Positions 34,958 to 44,528 of a stretch of 64,000 bases of DNA are shown here, one piece after another (the stretch's first letter is position 1; each line of letters opens with the position of its first letter). The translations under genes and the position numbers were made by a program. The stretch spans positions 121,513 to 185,512 of the forward strand of contig NZ_JABFAO010000011.1 of assembly GCF_017168235.1 (NCBI RefSeq), read 5' to 3'. The DNA comes from Rhodococcus sp. KRD197 (GTDB lineage: Bacteria; Actinomycetota; Actinomycetes; Mycobacteriales; Mycobacteriaceae). The notes below the pieces were generated by a model. It was not told the origin of the DNA. It saw only the letters and a program-made list of their open reading frames with translations, and made no database searches.

Positions 34958-34984
34958 ACCTCCTTCTCCGCCTCTCTGGACGGA
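34958..34984 (-). promoter_or_regulatory. PyrR-binding RNA hairpin plus ribosome site in the pyr leader
   Basis: On the minus strand, bases 34982 to 34969 read CGUCCAGAGAGGCG as RNA, matching 12 of 14 positions of the PyrR-binding consensus ARUCCNGNGAGGYU. The two mismatches change an outer A-U pair to C-G, preserving pairing. UCCG (34984-34981) and CGGA (34970-34967) close the loop. The AAGGAGGT ribosome site follows at 34965-34958. This layout implies that PyrR-UMP bound to the hairpin blocks ribosome access, as described for mycobacterial pyr operons. Confidence 0.8.
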
Positions 34985-35067
34985 TCGTTAAAGGATGTCT
35001 GACAGTGCATCAGCCTAGCAATGACACGCCGCTCATCACGCACTCGGGACGCCCGACGTGAGCACGA

Positions 35068-35643
35068 TTACGTCGCGGAGCCGCCGTGTGCGTCCTCGGC
35101 CCGGTCGGCCGGCTCGATCTCACCATCGGAGGCGTCGAGCGGACGCGAGGACACCGCGGCGGCTGCGGCTCGGACCTGGGGTGCAACCAATACGATCTGA
35201 CCGAGTACACCGTTGACGAAAGACGGCGAATCATCGGTGGACAACTGCTTGGCCAGCTCGACGGCCTCGTCCACCGCCACCACCGGCGGCACATCGACTG
35301 CGTGGAACAACTCCCATACCGCGACGCGCAGGATCGCGCGATCGACGGCGGGCAGACGATTGAGTGTCCAATCGTTGAGGTGATCCGAGATGACGCTGTC
35401 GAGCCTGTCGAGGTTCTCCGCAACGCCACCGACGAGCGTCTGGGTGTACTCGCTCACCGGTGCGATGGAGTCGTCGCCGCGTGCGAGCTCGATGCGCTCC
35501 CTGGCGAGGTCGACGGGGTCGGCATCTCGCGCCTCGGCCTCGAACAGGAAGTCGACTGCTCGCTTGCGTGCCTTGTGGCGTGCACCGAGCTTCTTCGTCG
35601 GTTGAGCTGACACGTTCTTCGGGGACAAGTTTTTCGGGGACAC
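35068..35643 (-). CDS. nusB: transcription antitermination factor NusB
   Basis: RNA-binding partner of NusE (S10) in rRNA antitermination. The 191-residue all-helical protein contains [20 protein letters not shown] near residue 20, the family signature, and [16 protein letters not shown] near 100. The GTG start at 35643 is 1 bp after the efp stop. The first codons are duplicated ([10 protein letters not shown]), so a second GTG at 35613 could also initiate. The C-terminal 40 residues are Ala/Asp/Glu-rich and beyond the fold. Confidence 0.94.
   Translation of the reverse strand: MSPKNLSPKNVSAQPTKKLGARHKARKRAVDFLFEAEARDADPVDLARERIELARGDDSIAPVSEYTQTLVGGVAENLDRLDSVISDHLNDWTLNRLPAVDRAILRVAVWELFHAVDVPPVVAVDEAVELAKQLSTDDSPSFVNGVLGQIVLVAPQVRAAAAAVSSRPLDASDGEIEPADRAEDAHGGSAT
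35611..35640 (-). repeat. 2 x 15-bp tandem repeat at the nusB start
   Basis: Units 35611-35625 and 35626-35640 differ at three positions and encode two copies of a SPKN pentad immediately after the start codon. The repeat reproduces a GTG-TCC-like start context, giving two possible initiation codons. Confidence 0.75.
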
Positions 35644-35644
35644 G

Positions 35645-36208
35645 CTAGGAATTCACGCGTCCCAGGTAGTTTCCGTCGCGCGAGTCGATCTTCAGCTTGT
35701 CGCCGGTGTTGATGAACAGCGGGACCGATACCTCGGCACCGGTCTCGAGTGTCGCCGGCTTGGTGCCACCGGTCGAGCGGTCACCCTGCAGGCCGGGGTC
35801 GGTGTGCTTGACCTCGAGCTCGACGGTGACCGGCAACTCGACGTAGAGCGGAACATCCTCATGGGTGGCGACCTGGACCTGCATGTTCTCGAGCATGAAT
35901 CGCGCGCCGTCACCGACGGTCGCTTCGGAGATCGAGATCTGGTCGTAGGTGTCCCCGTCCATGAAGACGTAGTCACTTCCGTCGTGGTACAGGTAGGTCA
36001 TATCGCGACGATCGACCACCGCGGTGTCCACCTTCACACCGGCGTTGAACGTCTTGTCGACGACCTTGCCCGACAGCACGTTCTTGAGCTTCGTGCGCAC
36101 GAACGCAGGGCCCTTGCCCGGCTTGACGTGCTGAAACTCGATGATCGACCACAGCTGTCCGTCGATGCTCAGGACAAGGCCGTTCTTGAAATCGCTGGTG
36201 GAAGCCAC
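35645..36208 (-). CDS. efp: translation elongation factor P
   Basis: Relieves ribosome stalling at polyproline stretches, relevant here because the membrane proteins at 57250-60079 carry long Pro-rich tails. The 187-residue protein has three beta-barrel domains. The tip of domain I is VKPGKGPAF with Lys near residue 32, the residue that is modified in some bacteria. The GTG at 36208 gives the canonical N-terminus (M)[15 protein letters not shown] lies 13 bp upstream, rather distant. It is followed after 1 bp by nusB. Confidence 0.95.
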   Translation of the reverse strand: MASTSDFKNGLVLSIDGQLWSIIEFQHVKPGKGPAFVRTKLKNVLSGKVVDKTFNAGVKVDTAVVDRRDMTYLYHDGSDYVFMDGDTYDQISISEATVGDGARFMLENMQVQVATHEDVPLYVELPVTVELEVKHTDPGLQGDRSTGGTKPATLETGAEVSVPLFINTGDKLKIDSRDGNYLGRVNS

Positions 36209-36283
36209 AGGTTCTGACGTCTCCTCGTGTTCTCGTGTGCGCGGTAGGCGCAAGTGGGTCTGGAATCTCGGTCGTGACCAAGG

Positions 36284-36301
36284 CCGTAGGTTCTTCTACG
36301 G
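36284..36301 (-). terminator. weak hairpin after pepQ
   Basis: CCGTAG (36284-36289) and CTACGG (36296-36301) form a 6-bp stem with a 6-base loop, 15 bp past the pepQ stop and before efp. There is no T-run. It may be a partial terminator or processing site. Confidence 0.35.
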
Positions 36302-36316
36302 ACGAACCGCCGTGCG

Positions 36317-37420
36317 TCAGACGAAAGTAAGTTCCTTGCTGGTCATGGTGAGCAGCTCAGGACCGTTGTCACGAACGATGAGCGTGTCTTCGATCCGGAC
36401 GCCTCCGCGCCCGGAGAAGTACACACCCGGTTCGACGGTCACGGCTGCACCGCACTGCAGTGTACCGGTGCTCGACTTGGCGATGCCCGGCGCTTCGTGG
36501 ATTTCGAGTCCGACACCATGCCCGAGGCCGTGCAGGAAGAGCTCTCCGAAGCCGGCTGCGGTGATCACCGACCGCGCCGCCGCATCGACGCTTGCAGTCT
36601 CGACCCCTGGGGCGAGGGCCTCGCGGCCGGCGGTTTGCGACCGGAGCACGAGCTCGTACAGGTCCTTCTGCCAGTCCGACGCGGCACCGATGACGACAGT
36701 TCGTGTCATGTCCGAGTGGTATCCCCCGACGAGTGCGCCGAAATCGAACTTCACGAAATCGCCGTGCGCGAGCACAGCGGCGGTCGGCCGGTGGTGCGGA
36801 ACCGCGGAGTTCGAGCCGGTTGCGACGATCGTCTCGAAGGAGATGCCGTCCGCGCCGTGTTCGATCATCGCACCCTCGAGCTCGCGTGCGACGGCGAGTT
36901 CGGTGCGGCCGGCTCGAATGCTTTCGCGCTCGATCAGCTGCGCGAACGCCGCGTCGGCGGCCCGGCAAGCCTCGCGGAGCAGTGCGATCTCGTGTTCGTC
37001 CTTGACCATTCGAAGCTCCTCGACGAGGCCCGGACTACGAACCAGATTCAAGGAGTCGTCGATCCGCGTCCAGGACAGGTGCTGATCCACCGTCACCACG
37101 TGCGACTCGAAACCGACCCGCTCTGCGCGAGGTGCTGCGTCGCTGCGCAGGAGGTACGCAGCCGAGCCACGATCTATGACTGCACGTAGATCCGGCACCT
37201 GCTCGGCCACCTGAGTCACATAGCGGCCGTCGGTGCAGACGACGGTGTGGTCCTCGTTGACCGGCGAATCCTGCGCCGAGACGAGCAACGCAGCGTTGGA
37301 CCCGGTGAATCCCGTCAGGTACCGGATGTTGAGCAGGTCGGTGACGAGCAGGGACGCGAGATCGTTGGTTTCCATGATGCGTCGGAGCGCGGCGCGTCTG
37401 CCGCGAAAATCTACAGCCAT
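36317..37420 (-). CDS. pepQ: Xaa-Pro aminopeptidase/dipeptidase (M24B)
   Basis: Cytosolic dinuclear metallopeptidase of the pita-bread fold that cleaves next to proline. Metal ligands are visible: Asp in KFDFGALVGGYHSDMTR (near residue 235), His in HGLGHGVGLEIHE (near 300), Glu in TVEPGVY and in GVRIED near the C-terminus. The ATG at 37420 gives 367 residues starting MAVDFRGRR, typical for the family. There is no ribosome site, but TACCTT 6 bp upstream looks like a -10 box, so the mRNA may be leaderless. efp follows 108 bp downstream. Confidence 0.92.
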   Translation of the reverse strand: MAVDFRGRRAALRRIMETNDLASLLVTDLLNIRYLTGFTGSNAALLVSAQDSPVNEDHTVVCTDGRYVTQVAEQVPDLRAVIDRGSAAYLLRSDAAPRAERVGFESHVVTVDQHLSWTRIDDSLNLVRSPGLVEELRMVKDEHEIALLREACRAADAAFAQLIERESIRAGRTELAVARELEGAMIEHGADGISFETIVATGSNSAVPHHRPTAAVLAHGDFVKFDFGALVGGYHSDMTRTVVIGAASDWQKDLYELVLRSQTAGREALAPGVETASVDAAARSVITAAGFGELFLHGLGHGVGLEIHEAPGIAKSSTGTLQCGAAVTVEPGVYFSGRGGVRIEDTLIVRDNGPELLTMTSKELTFV

Positions 37421-37426
37421 CGCTAC

Positions 37427-37459
37427 AAGGTACCGCCGCAGCGAGGCCTCGCTGCGGCG
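37427..37459. promoter_or_regulatory. putative pepQ promoter with a 26-bp perfect palindrome
   Basis: Bases 37434-37459 are a perfect palindrome with arms CGCCGCAGCGAGG and CCTCGCTGCGGCG. On the minus strand it is directly followed by TACCTT (37432-37427), a TANNNT -10 hexamer 6 bp before the pepQ ATG. The palindrome thus covers the -10/-35 spacer, a classic operator position, and lies 62 bp before the divergent membrane-protein gene. No binder is known. Confidence 0.55.
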
Positions 37460-37521
37460 CGTAGGGACGTGTTTTGTGGGGTGGGACACAGCTACGGCGA
37501 GCTACGGATAGGCTGTCCCCC

Positions 37522-38115
37522 ATGACAGGGTGGGTGGTACGCGGAATCGGAATGTGTCTGGTCAACGTAGGGGTGCGAATTCTGCTCGGGGCCGCTGTGA
37601 CGCAGTGGCCGCTGCACGGATCGCAGATGCGTTGGCTGGGGTTGGCAACTGTGCTGCTGGTCGTGATCGTGTGGGCGGGGCTCGACGGCATCAGAGATCG
37701 GCGCGCCAATCCGGATCCCGACGACAGTGCGGATCTGGCAATGGTGTGGTTGAAGGCAGCTGTCTTCGCTGGACTGACAGCCGGCGCGATCACCTGGTTC
37801 CTCCAGCTGATCGTCGACTTCAGCCTCGGCCAGAACACGTTGGTGTTCGAGCTGACCTCGGGTGCGGCGTTCACCATTCTGCTTGTCTTCATTCCCGCAA
37901 CGGCAGCGGTGTTCTTCGGACGCATGCTCGCCAACCGCGAAGCGAAGAAGAAGCTCGAAGAACGCGACAAGGTGCGCGCAGAACACCACCACCACGTCGG
38001 TGCCGCGTCGGCTCCGCAGCAGAGGTCGCAGTGGTCCGATGGCGATGCCAATGCCGACACCGAGGTCTTCCAAGCCGTCGACCCAGATGCAGGCGATCCG
38101 CGCAAGACTCGATAA
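37522..38115 (+). CDS. B-4DMT family transporter-like membrane protein
   Basis: A 197-residue protein with four predicted TM helices (about residues 4-25, 34-51, 75-97 and 108-133) followed by a charged cytoplasmic tail (KKKLEERDKVRAEHHHH, then an acidic Asp-rich end). It resembles the conserved mycobacterial membrane protein next to pepQ (Rv2536 type), now grouped with bacterial four-TM DMT-like transporters. No substrate is known. The ATG at 37522 begins MTGWVVRGIGM, with GGATAGG about 9 bp upstream. It is divergent from pepQ and convergent with aroB. Confidence 0.82.
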   Translation: MTGWVVRGIGMCLVNVGVRILLGAAVTQWPLHGSQMRWLGLATVLLVVIVWAGLDGIRDRRANPDPDDSADLAMVWLKAAVFAGLTAGAITWFLQLIVDFSLGQNTLVFELTSGAAFTILLVFIPATAAVFFGRMLANREAKKKLEERDKVRAEHHHHVGAASAPQQRSQWSDGDANADTEVFQAVDPDAGDPRKTR

Positions 38116-38128
38116 GCAACTCTCATCT

Positions 38129-38183
38129 CCGACACAAAGCGAGACCCCGCGCAGCGCGTGCGCGGGGTCTCGCTTTGTGTCGG
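38129..38183. terminator. 25-bp perfect-stem bidirectional terminator
   Basis: Bases 38129-38153 and 38159-38183 are exact reverse complements around a 5-base loop. The stem spans nearly the whole gap between two convergent genes, starting 14 bp after the plus-strand stop and ending 20 bp before the aroB stop. It lacks T-runs on either side. Its length is exceptional compared with the other terminators here. Confidence 0.9.
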
Positions 38184-38202
38184 CGCGAAAAGGTGATCGG
38201 CG

Positions 38203-39324
<1,122 letters not shown>

Positions 39325-39376
39325 TCATCCACTCGTGAAATCCTTGTTCGTGCTTGTAGGGCATTGCCTGCTGGCG

Positions 39377-39904
39377 TCATGTGCCGGAGCCGGCATGGTG
39401 CTGCTCGAGCTTGGTCACCACCTGACCGACCACCCGAGCCGGACTGCGACCGTCCGTGCGCACTCTGATCGTCGCCACCGACCGGTACAACGGACGGCGT
39501 ATTCGCATCAGGTTCTGATACTTGGCGCGGGGGTCCGGGCCCGCGAGGAGGGGACGGGAAGTGTTGGCTCCGGTCCGCCGAAGCCCTTCGGCAACGCTGA
39601 TCTCGAGGTAGACGACGGGCAGAGGCTTCAGCAGCGCTCGAGTTCGCTCGGAAAGAACCGATCCACCGCCGAGTGACACGATGCCCGTGTGCGATTCCAG
39701 AGCATCCGCAACGACCTGCTCCTCGATTCGCCGGAACGCCTGCTCGCCATCCTCGGCGAAAATATCGGCGATGGTCCGTCCCGTCGTGCGTTCGATGGCC
39801 ACATCGGTATCGAGCAACTCTTTCCCCAGCGCCGCTGCCACCCTGCGGCCGATCGTGGACTTACCGGCGCCTGGTGGTCCCACCAGCACCGCGTACGGCG
39901 TCAT
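39377..39904 (-). CDS. aroK: shikimate kinase
   Basis: Phosphorylates shikimate at the 3-hydroxyl with ATP. The 175-residue P-loop kinase has GPPGAGKST near residue 9, the shikimate-binding [12 protein letters not shown] and SLGGGSVL, and the LID arginine in [10 protein letters not shown] near 115. It overlaps aroC by 4 bp (ATGA), implying coupled translation. Confidence 0.97.
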   Translation of the reverse strand: MTPYAVLVGPPGAGKSTIGRRVAAALGKELLDTDVAIERTTGRTIADIFAEDGEQAFRRIEEQVVADALESHTGIVSLGGGSVLSERTRALLKPLPVVYLEISVAEGLRRTGANTSRPLLAGPDPRAKYQNLMRIRRPLYRSVATIRVRTDGRSPARVVGQVVTKLEQHHAGSGT

Positions 39905-41088
39905 CGCGGTGGCCGGGCGGCGGTGCCCTTCACGTAGTGATCGACGTTGCTCGTGGTTTCCGCGATGGAGTCACCGCCGAACTTCTCCAGCACAGCCTGC
40001 GCGAGTACGAGGGCCACCATGGTCTCGGCGACCACACCTGCCGCCGGGACCGCACACACATCGGAGCGTTGGTGAATTGCGACGGCTTCCTCCCCGGTGG
40101 ACATGTCCACTGTCGCGAGGGCACGTGGCACCGTCGAGATCGGCTTCATCGCTGCTCGCACTCGAAGGGGTTCGCCGTTGGTCATGCCCCCTTCGACGCC
40201 ACCGGCGCGGTTGGTGGAGCGATGGATGCCGTCGGGCCCCGGAGTGATCTCGTCATGGGCCGCGCTGCCTCGGCGTCGGGCCGTTTCGAAGCCGTCACCG
40301 ACTTCGACGCCCTTGATCGCCTGGATACCCATCAGAGCGGCGGCAAGCCGAGCGTCGAGCTTTCGTTCGCCGCTGACGAAGGACCCGAGACCGACGGGGA
40401 GCCCGTGGACCACCACCTCGACGATTCCGCCGAGCGTATCGCCGTCGCGCTTGGCCGATTCGATTTCGGCGATCATCGACGCCTCGGCCGCCTGATCGAA
40501 CGCACGTACGGGGCTCGCGTCGATAGCGTCGAGGTCATCGCCCATGGGCGCGGGCCCGACGTATGGATCCGATGCGCCGATCGAGATCACGTGCGAGACA
40601 ACGTCGACACCCAACGCCTGCTTCAGGAACGAGCGCGCCACGGTGCCGATGGCCACGCGGGCCGCGGTTTCGCGGGCACTGGCGCGTTCGAGCACCGGCC
40701 GCGCGTCCTCGAAGCCGTACTTGAGCATTCCGGAATAGTCCGCGTGACCGGGCCGAGGTCGCGTCAGCGGAGAATTGCGCGCGAGATCGGCGAGCACGCT
40801 CTCATCGACGGGATCGGCCGACATGACCTGCTCCCACTTGGGCCATTCGGTGTTGCCCACTTCGATGGCGACGGGACCACCGATCGTCCGACCGTGCCTG
40901 ATGCCACCGGTGATGGTGACCTTGTCGGCCTCGAACTTCATCCGCGCGCCTCGCCCGTATCCGAGTCGTCGCCGGGCGAGTTGAGTGGCAATGTCCTCGG
41001 AGGTCACTTCGACGCCCGCGATCATGCCTTCGAGGATGGACACGAGAGCGGGGCCGTGAGATTCTCCGGCAGTTATCCAGCGCAGCAC
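39901..41088 (-). CDS. aroC: chorismate synthase
   Basis: Converts EPSP to chorismate using reduced FMN, the last common step to aromatic amino acids, folate and menaquinone. The 395-residue protein begins [16 protein letters not shown] and shows [14 protein letters not shown] near 115 and [17 protein letters not shown] near 300, including the catalytic His and Asp region. The start is GTG at 41088, 12 bp after the A24 peptidase gene. Confidence 0.97.
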   Translation of the reverse strand: MLRWITAGESHGPALVSILEGMIAGVEVTSEDIATQLARRRLGYGRGARMKFEADKVTITGGIRHGRTIGGPVAIEVGNTEWPKWEQVMSADPVDESVLADLARNSPLTRPRPGHADYSGMLKYGFEDARPVLERASARETAARVAIGTVARSFLKQALGVDVVSHVISIGASDPYVGPAPMGDDLDAIDASPVRAFDQAAEASMIAEIESAKRDGDTLGGIVEVVVHGLPVGLGSFVSGERKLDARLAAALMGIQAIKGVEVGDGFETARRRGSAAHDEITPGPDGIHRSTNRAGGVEGGMTNGEPLRVRAAMKPISTVPRALATVDMSTGEEAVAIHQRSDVCAVPAAGVVAETMVALVLAQAVLEKFGGDSIAETTSNVDHYVKGTAARPPR

Positions 41089-41100
41089 GCCGTTATCTTT

Positions 41101-41688
41101 TCACGTCCCGGCAGCCGTCAGTGCCAGCAGGGTGGCCAGGCACATCGACGGCCCGTGCGGCACCGAGCTCTCGGCTCGGCGAAGCGCTCGACAGGCAAGA
41201 CCGACCACACCGGTGAACAGCGGCGCCAGCAGTGCAGCGCACACCCATGCATGGGTTCCGAACAGGCCGGCGAGTCCGCCGAGCACAAAAGCGAGCTTCA
41301 CATCGCCGGCACCGAAGGCGCGCGGCATGAGGAGGTGGACGGCGAGATAGCAGCCGAACAACACACCGCCGCCGACCAGTACTGCCTCGAAATCCCCTAC
41401 CGCGATCGCGTACGCGGGCACGCCGACGGCGCCCGCGGCGGTGAGTGGATTCGGCAACCGACGCGACGCGATGTCCGTACACATCAGACATGCACACCAC
41501 CACGTGAGCAGGAGCGCGGGCGCGCCGCCGCCGAACCCGACCGCGGCTGCCCAAAGCCCGGCCGATACCAGCGGCAGACCCACCGGTCGCCACGATGTGA
41601 TCCGATGGACCGTCCACGCGGTCAGCTGGCCGACCAGTAGGCCTGCCCCACCCCAGATCACGATGCAATTCCATGTCACAGGATGCAT
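41101..41688 (-). CDS. prepilin peptidase, A24 family (single domain)
   Basis: Membrane aspartyl protease of the type that removes leader peptides from type IV/Flp-type prepilins. The 195-residue protein is almost all hydrophobic with about six TM helices and has the two catalytic motifs: Asp in CTDIASRRLPNP near residue 72 and GAGDVKLAFVLGG near 125. It lacks the N-terminal N-methylation domain of PilD. The ATG at 41688 has no good ribosome site. It sits between aroE and aroC, as in mycobacteria, with no pilin or Tad genes in the window, so its substrate must be encoded elsewhere. Confidence 0.85.
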   Translation of the reverse strand: MHPVTWNCIVIWGGAGLLVGQLTAWTVHRITSWRPVGLPLVSAGLWAAAVGFGGGAPALLLTWWCACLMCTDIASRRLPNPLTAAGAVGVPAYAIAVGDFEAVLVGGGVLFGCYLAVHLLMPRAFGAGDVKLAFVLGGLAGLFGTHAWVCAALLAPLFTGVVGLACRALRRAESSVPHGPSMCLATLLALTAAGT

Positions 41689-41801
41689 CGTCGGATACGA
41701 CCGAGCGCGAGCGCGGGTGAAACCGCAGGCCAAGAATCGACCTGTGGACAAGCGTGATGCCTGTGGAGGAACAGCCGCTGTGGCAGCGGCTCCGGCTCCG
41801 A

Positions 41802-42611
41802 TCAGGCCGCGTCGATCGCGGCCCGCATTGCAGCCTTCGGCGCCGGTTGCCCGGTGAACTGCTCGACCTGTCCGTAGGCCTGGTTGAGCAGCATCGCCAA
41901 GCCGGGCACGATGGTTCCGCCAGCAGCTGCGACAGCGTCCGCGAGCGGGGTGGGCCATGGATCGTAGATCGCGTCGAGAACCACCGGCGCGTGCGCCAGT
42001 GCCGTCGAGATCGGTGCTGCGCCGGGGGCAGGCACGGTGCTGACCACGACGGCCGACGCCGCTGCCACATCGGCGAGCACGGGATCGTCGACGGAGACGA
42101 ACCTCGTGTCCAGTCCGGCGGCACGGCCGCACGCGAGGGTGTCGGCTGCGCGGTCGGCCGAACGCGCGACGATCGTGACGGACTTCGCGCCGAGTCCGGC
42201 CAAGGCGACCACAGCAGGACGCGATGTTCCCCCCGCACCGACCACGGTCACTGCCTGCCCGGACAGATCGGTGAGACCGACCTCTTCGAGTGCACCGCGG
42301 ACGCCGTCGACGTCGGTGCAGTCTGCTCGCCATCCGGTCGGTGTACGTAGCAATGTGTTTGCCGAACCTGCCAGAATCGCTCTCTCGGTCCGCTCGTCGG
42401 CGAACCCGAGCGCCGCAACCTTGCCCGGCATGGTGACCGACAACCCGACCCAGTCCGGTCCCAAACCTTCGACAAGGCCGGGAAGCTGCTCGGCCGAACA
42501 TTCGATGCGTTCGTAGCTCCAGTCTCGCAAACCCAAAGCCCGGTAGGCAGCGAGATGCAACTGGGGCGATTTCGAGTGCTGAATGGGACTGCCCAGGACG
42601 GCCGCGCGCAC
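41802..42611 (-). CDS. aroE: shikimate dehydrogenase
   Basis: NADPH-dependent reduction of 3-dehydroshikimate. The 269-residue protein has GSPIQHSKSPQLH near residue 8 (substrate Ser pair), SVTMPGK near 58 (catalytic Lys), SANTLLRTPTGW and the Rossmann loop VVGAGGTSRPAV near 122. In the motif normally reading NTD, this copy has CTDVDG: the catalytic Asp is kept but Asn is Cys. The start is GTG at 42611, 1 bp after mltG. Confidence 0.94.
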   Translation of the reverse strand: MRAAVLGSPIQHSKSPQLHLAAYRALGLRDWSYERIECSAEQLPGLVEGLGPDWVGLSVTMPGKVAALGFADERTERAILAGSANTLLRTPTGWRADCTDVDGVRGALEEVGLTDLSGQAVTVVGAGGTSRPAVVALAGLGAKSVTIVARSADRAADTLACGRAAGLDTRFVSVDDPVLADVAAASAVVVSTVPAPGAAPISTALAHAPVVLDAIYDPWPTPLADAVAAAGGTIVPGLAMLLNQAYGQVEQFTGQPAPKAAMRAAIDAA

Positions 42612-42612
42612 G

Positions 42613-43917
42613 TCAGCGACCGCTCGCGAGGAATCCGTCCTCGACCAAACCGATGTTGGCCAGGTGCTCGGAATACTCGCGGGTGAACAGAGTCTCGCCG
42701 GCGTTGTTGATCGTCACGAAGTAGAGCCAGTCACCGTCGGCTGGTGCCTCGACGGCCTCGACAGCAGCCACACTGGGAGAGGCGATCGGTGTCGCGGGCA
42801 GACCCTCCATGGCGTAGGTGTTCCACGGTGTCACGGTGGCGCGGTCCAGATCCGTGGTGGCAACCTCGGTGGTGTCGAGGGCGTAGTTGACCGTCGAGTC
42901 GAACTCGAGTTGCTGCGGCTCGGCCAATCGGTTGAGGATCACGCGCGCCACCTTGCTGAAATCGGCCGGTAGTGCCTCTCGTTCCACCAGGGACGCCGCG
43001 ATCAACGTGTCGTACGGATCGAGCCCCGAATTGGCGCCGGCGGTCAGAATGCCGGTGTTCTCGTAGGTCTGCGCGCTCTCCGAAACCAACTGGGCGAGTA
43101 TCTCCCCTGCTGTAGCCGTCGGATCGATGTTCCAGCTGCCTGCCGCGATGAGCCCCTCGAGCTGCCGGTCGCGATCGGGAACGCCCTGAACCCTGGCCAT
43201 GGCCCATTCCGGTACACCGAGAGCGGCGGGGTCGTCGTTCGCGCCGGCGGCATTGAAGTCCTCGTACGAGATGCAGGTGGGGGTGCCACCGCCGGTTCGG
43301 TCGATGCAGCTCGCTTCGGACAGCAAGGTGTAGATGCCCCTCTTCACGGCATCGGTGTTGACATCGCGGGAATCGTGCAGCTGACGCCCTTCCGCGATGA
43401 TGACGCTGCCGACCCGAGCGGACGGATCGACCAATGCGCTCACCGCCTCGGACGCCGGAATGTTGGTGGGCACGAGGTAGTAGCCGGGCTGCACGGAAGA
43501 CATCGCTGGATTCTGCACGGCGGCACCCATGAACGCGTCGGCGCTGGCCACGACACCCTTCGCCACGGCGTCGACTCCGATCTCCTGCGCGGTATCACCC
43601 GGGTCGACCCGGACGACCGCAGACTCACCGGCATTTCCGGCCGCGAAGTCCTCGGCCGGCGCAGGTCCGCCACTGAGGCGGTCGAACACGAAATAGCCGC
43701 CGCTTGCGACAGCCACGAGCAGGACCAACCCCAGCACCGCACCGATGAGTTGTCCACGCCTCTTGCGGCTTCGTGCCGCACGCCGTCGGATGTTCTGTGC
43801 ACGCCGTGTGGGACGCGGCTCCCCCGCAACGACCGCACGATCGAACTCACTCCCCTGACCGACCGAATATCCGATCGGATCGGTGTGCGCGTCGTTCTCG
43901 TACCGTCTGTAGTTCAC
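42613..43917 (-). CDS. mltG: endolytic transglycosylase MltG
   Basis: Membrane-anchored lytic transglycosylase that cuts nascent glycan strands and sets peptidoglycan chain length. The 434-residue protein has a cytoplasmic Arg-rich N-terminus (about 1-52), one TM helix (about 54-77, [20 protein letters not shown]), then the extracytoplasmic YceG domain with the catalytic Glu in [11 protein letters not shown] near residue 311. The GTG at 43917 overlaps the ruvX stop by 4 bp and gives VNYRRYEND; longer reading is shadow. aroE follows after 1 bp. Confidence 0.92.
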   Translation of the reverse strand: MNYRRYENDAHTDPIGYSVGQGSEFDRAVVAGEPRPTRRAQNIRRRAARSRKRRGQLIGAVLGLVLLVAVASGGYFVFDRLSGGPAPAEDFAAGNAGESAVVRVDPGDTAQEIGVDAVAKGVVASADAFMGAAVQNPAMSSVQPGYYLVPTNIPASEAVSALVDPSARVGSVIIAEGRQLHDSRDVNTDAVKRGIYTLLSEASCIDRTGGGTPTCISYEDFNAAGANDDPAALGVPEWAMARVQGVPDRDRQLEGLIAAGSWNIDPTATAGEILAQLVSESAQTYENTGILTAGANSGLDPYDTLIAASLVEREALPADFSKVARVILNRLAEPQQLEFDSTVNYALDTTEVATTDLDRATVTPWNTYAMEGLPATPIASPSVAAVEAVEAPADGDWLYFVTINNAGETLFTREYSEHLANIGLVEDGFLASGR

Positions 43918-44528
43918 TCGCCGACCTCCGGGATGCGACCCTGTTGTTCCGTCTGGATGGGCTGTTCCGACGGGCTCGAACTCATCTCTGGTTGCGATAC
44001 ACGGTGGGAGGCTCGCTCGTCCAACCATCCCTGGAGGATGGCGACTGCTGCAGCTTGGTCGATGACCCCCCGTTGCGACTTCGCCCGGACACCGCTTTCG
44101 CGCAGCGCCCGCGTTGCGCTCACCGTAGTCAATCGCTCGTCGGCCATCCGAATCGGCACGCCGGGCACCTGCCTGGCCAGGGCGCGAGCCAAGCGCTCCG
44201 CCGCGTGCACCGCCGAACCGCTCTCACCGCGCAGGGTGCGCGGCAGGCCGATCACCACTTCGACGGCCTCGTACTCGGCAATGATGGCGGCGAGGCGCGC
44301 AACGTCGGGGGCATTCGGCCCCTTCACCTTCGAGCGTGCGACCGTTTCGACGGGCGTGGCGAGAATGCCGTTCGGATCGGACGATGCCACGCCGATCCGA
44401 ACGCTCCCGACGTCGATGCCGATCCGCCTGCCGACACCGGGATCGTCGGCACCGGGCCGATCGGGTTCACGACGCTCGGGTGCACGACGCTCGGGTGCAC
44501 CCCGCTCGGGTTCAGGACGCTGCGGCAT
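43914..44528 (-). CDS. ruvX: putative pre-16S rRNA nuclease / RuvX (YqgF)
   Basis: RNase H-fold nuclease implicated in 16S rRNA 5'-end maturation. The core shows [17 protein letters not shown] near residue 32 (catalytic Asp), [12 protein letters not shown] near 75, [10 protein letters not shown] near 112 (Glu) and [12 protein letters not shown] near 150. The ATG at 44528 lies 17 bp inside alaS. The first 28 residues are a Pro/Glu/Arg pentapeptide repeat, absent from the family core, and the C-terminal 40 residues are Ser/Gln/Pro-rich. The length is 204 residues, against about 140-170 usual. Confidence 0.9.
   Translation of the reverse strand: MPQRPEPERGAPERRAPERREPDRPGADDPGVGRRIGIDVGSVRIGVASSDPNGILATPVETVARSKVKGPNAPDVARLAAIIAEYEAVEVVIGLPRTLRGESGSAVHAAERLARALARQVPGVPIRMADERLTTVSATRALRESGVRAKSQRGVIDQAAAVAILQGWLDERASHRVSQPEMSSSPSEQPIQTEQQGRIPEVGE
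44464..44523 (-). repeat. 4 x 15-bp tandem repeat at the ruvX start / alaS end
   Basis: Four 15-bp units (44464-44478, 44479-44493, 44494-44508, 44509-44523) with few differences encode PERxx-type pentads in RuvX. The last unit lies across the alaS stop codon, so any change in copy number there would affect both genes. Confidence 0.8.

Noticed and set aside
39673..41640. 655-codon plus-strand open frame over aroK, aroC and the A24 peptidase
   Set aside because: It crosses three genes with strong family motifs on the other strand, and its own translation is Arg/His/Gly-rich without a recognisable fold.
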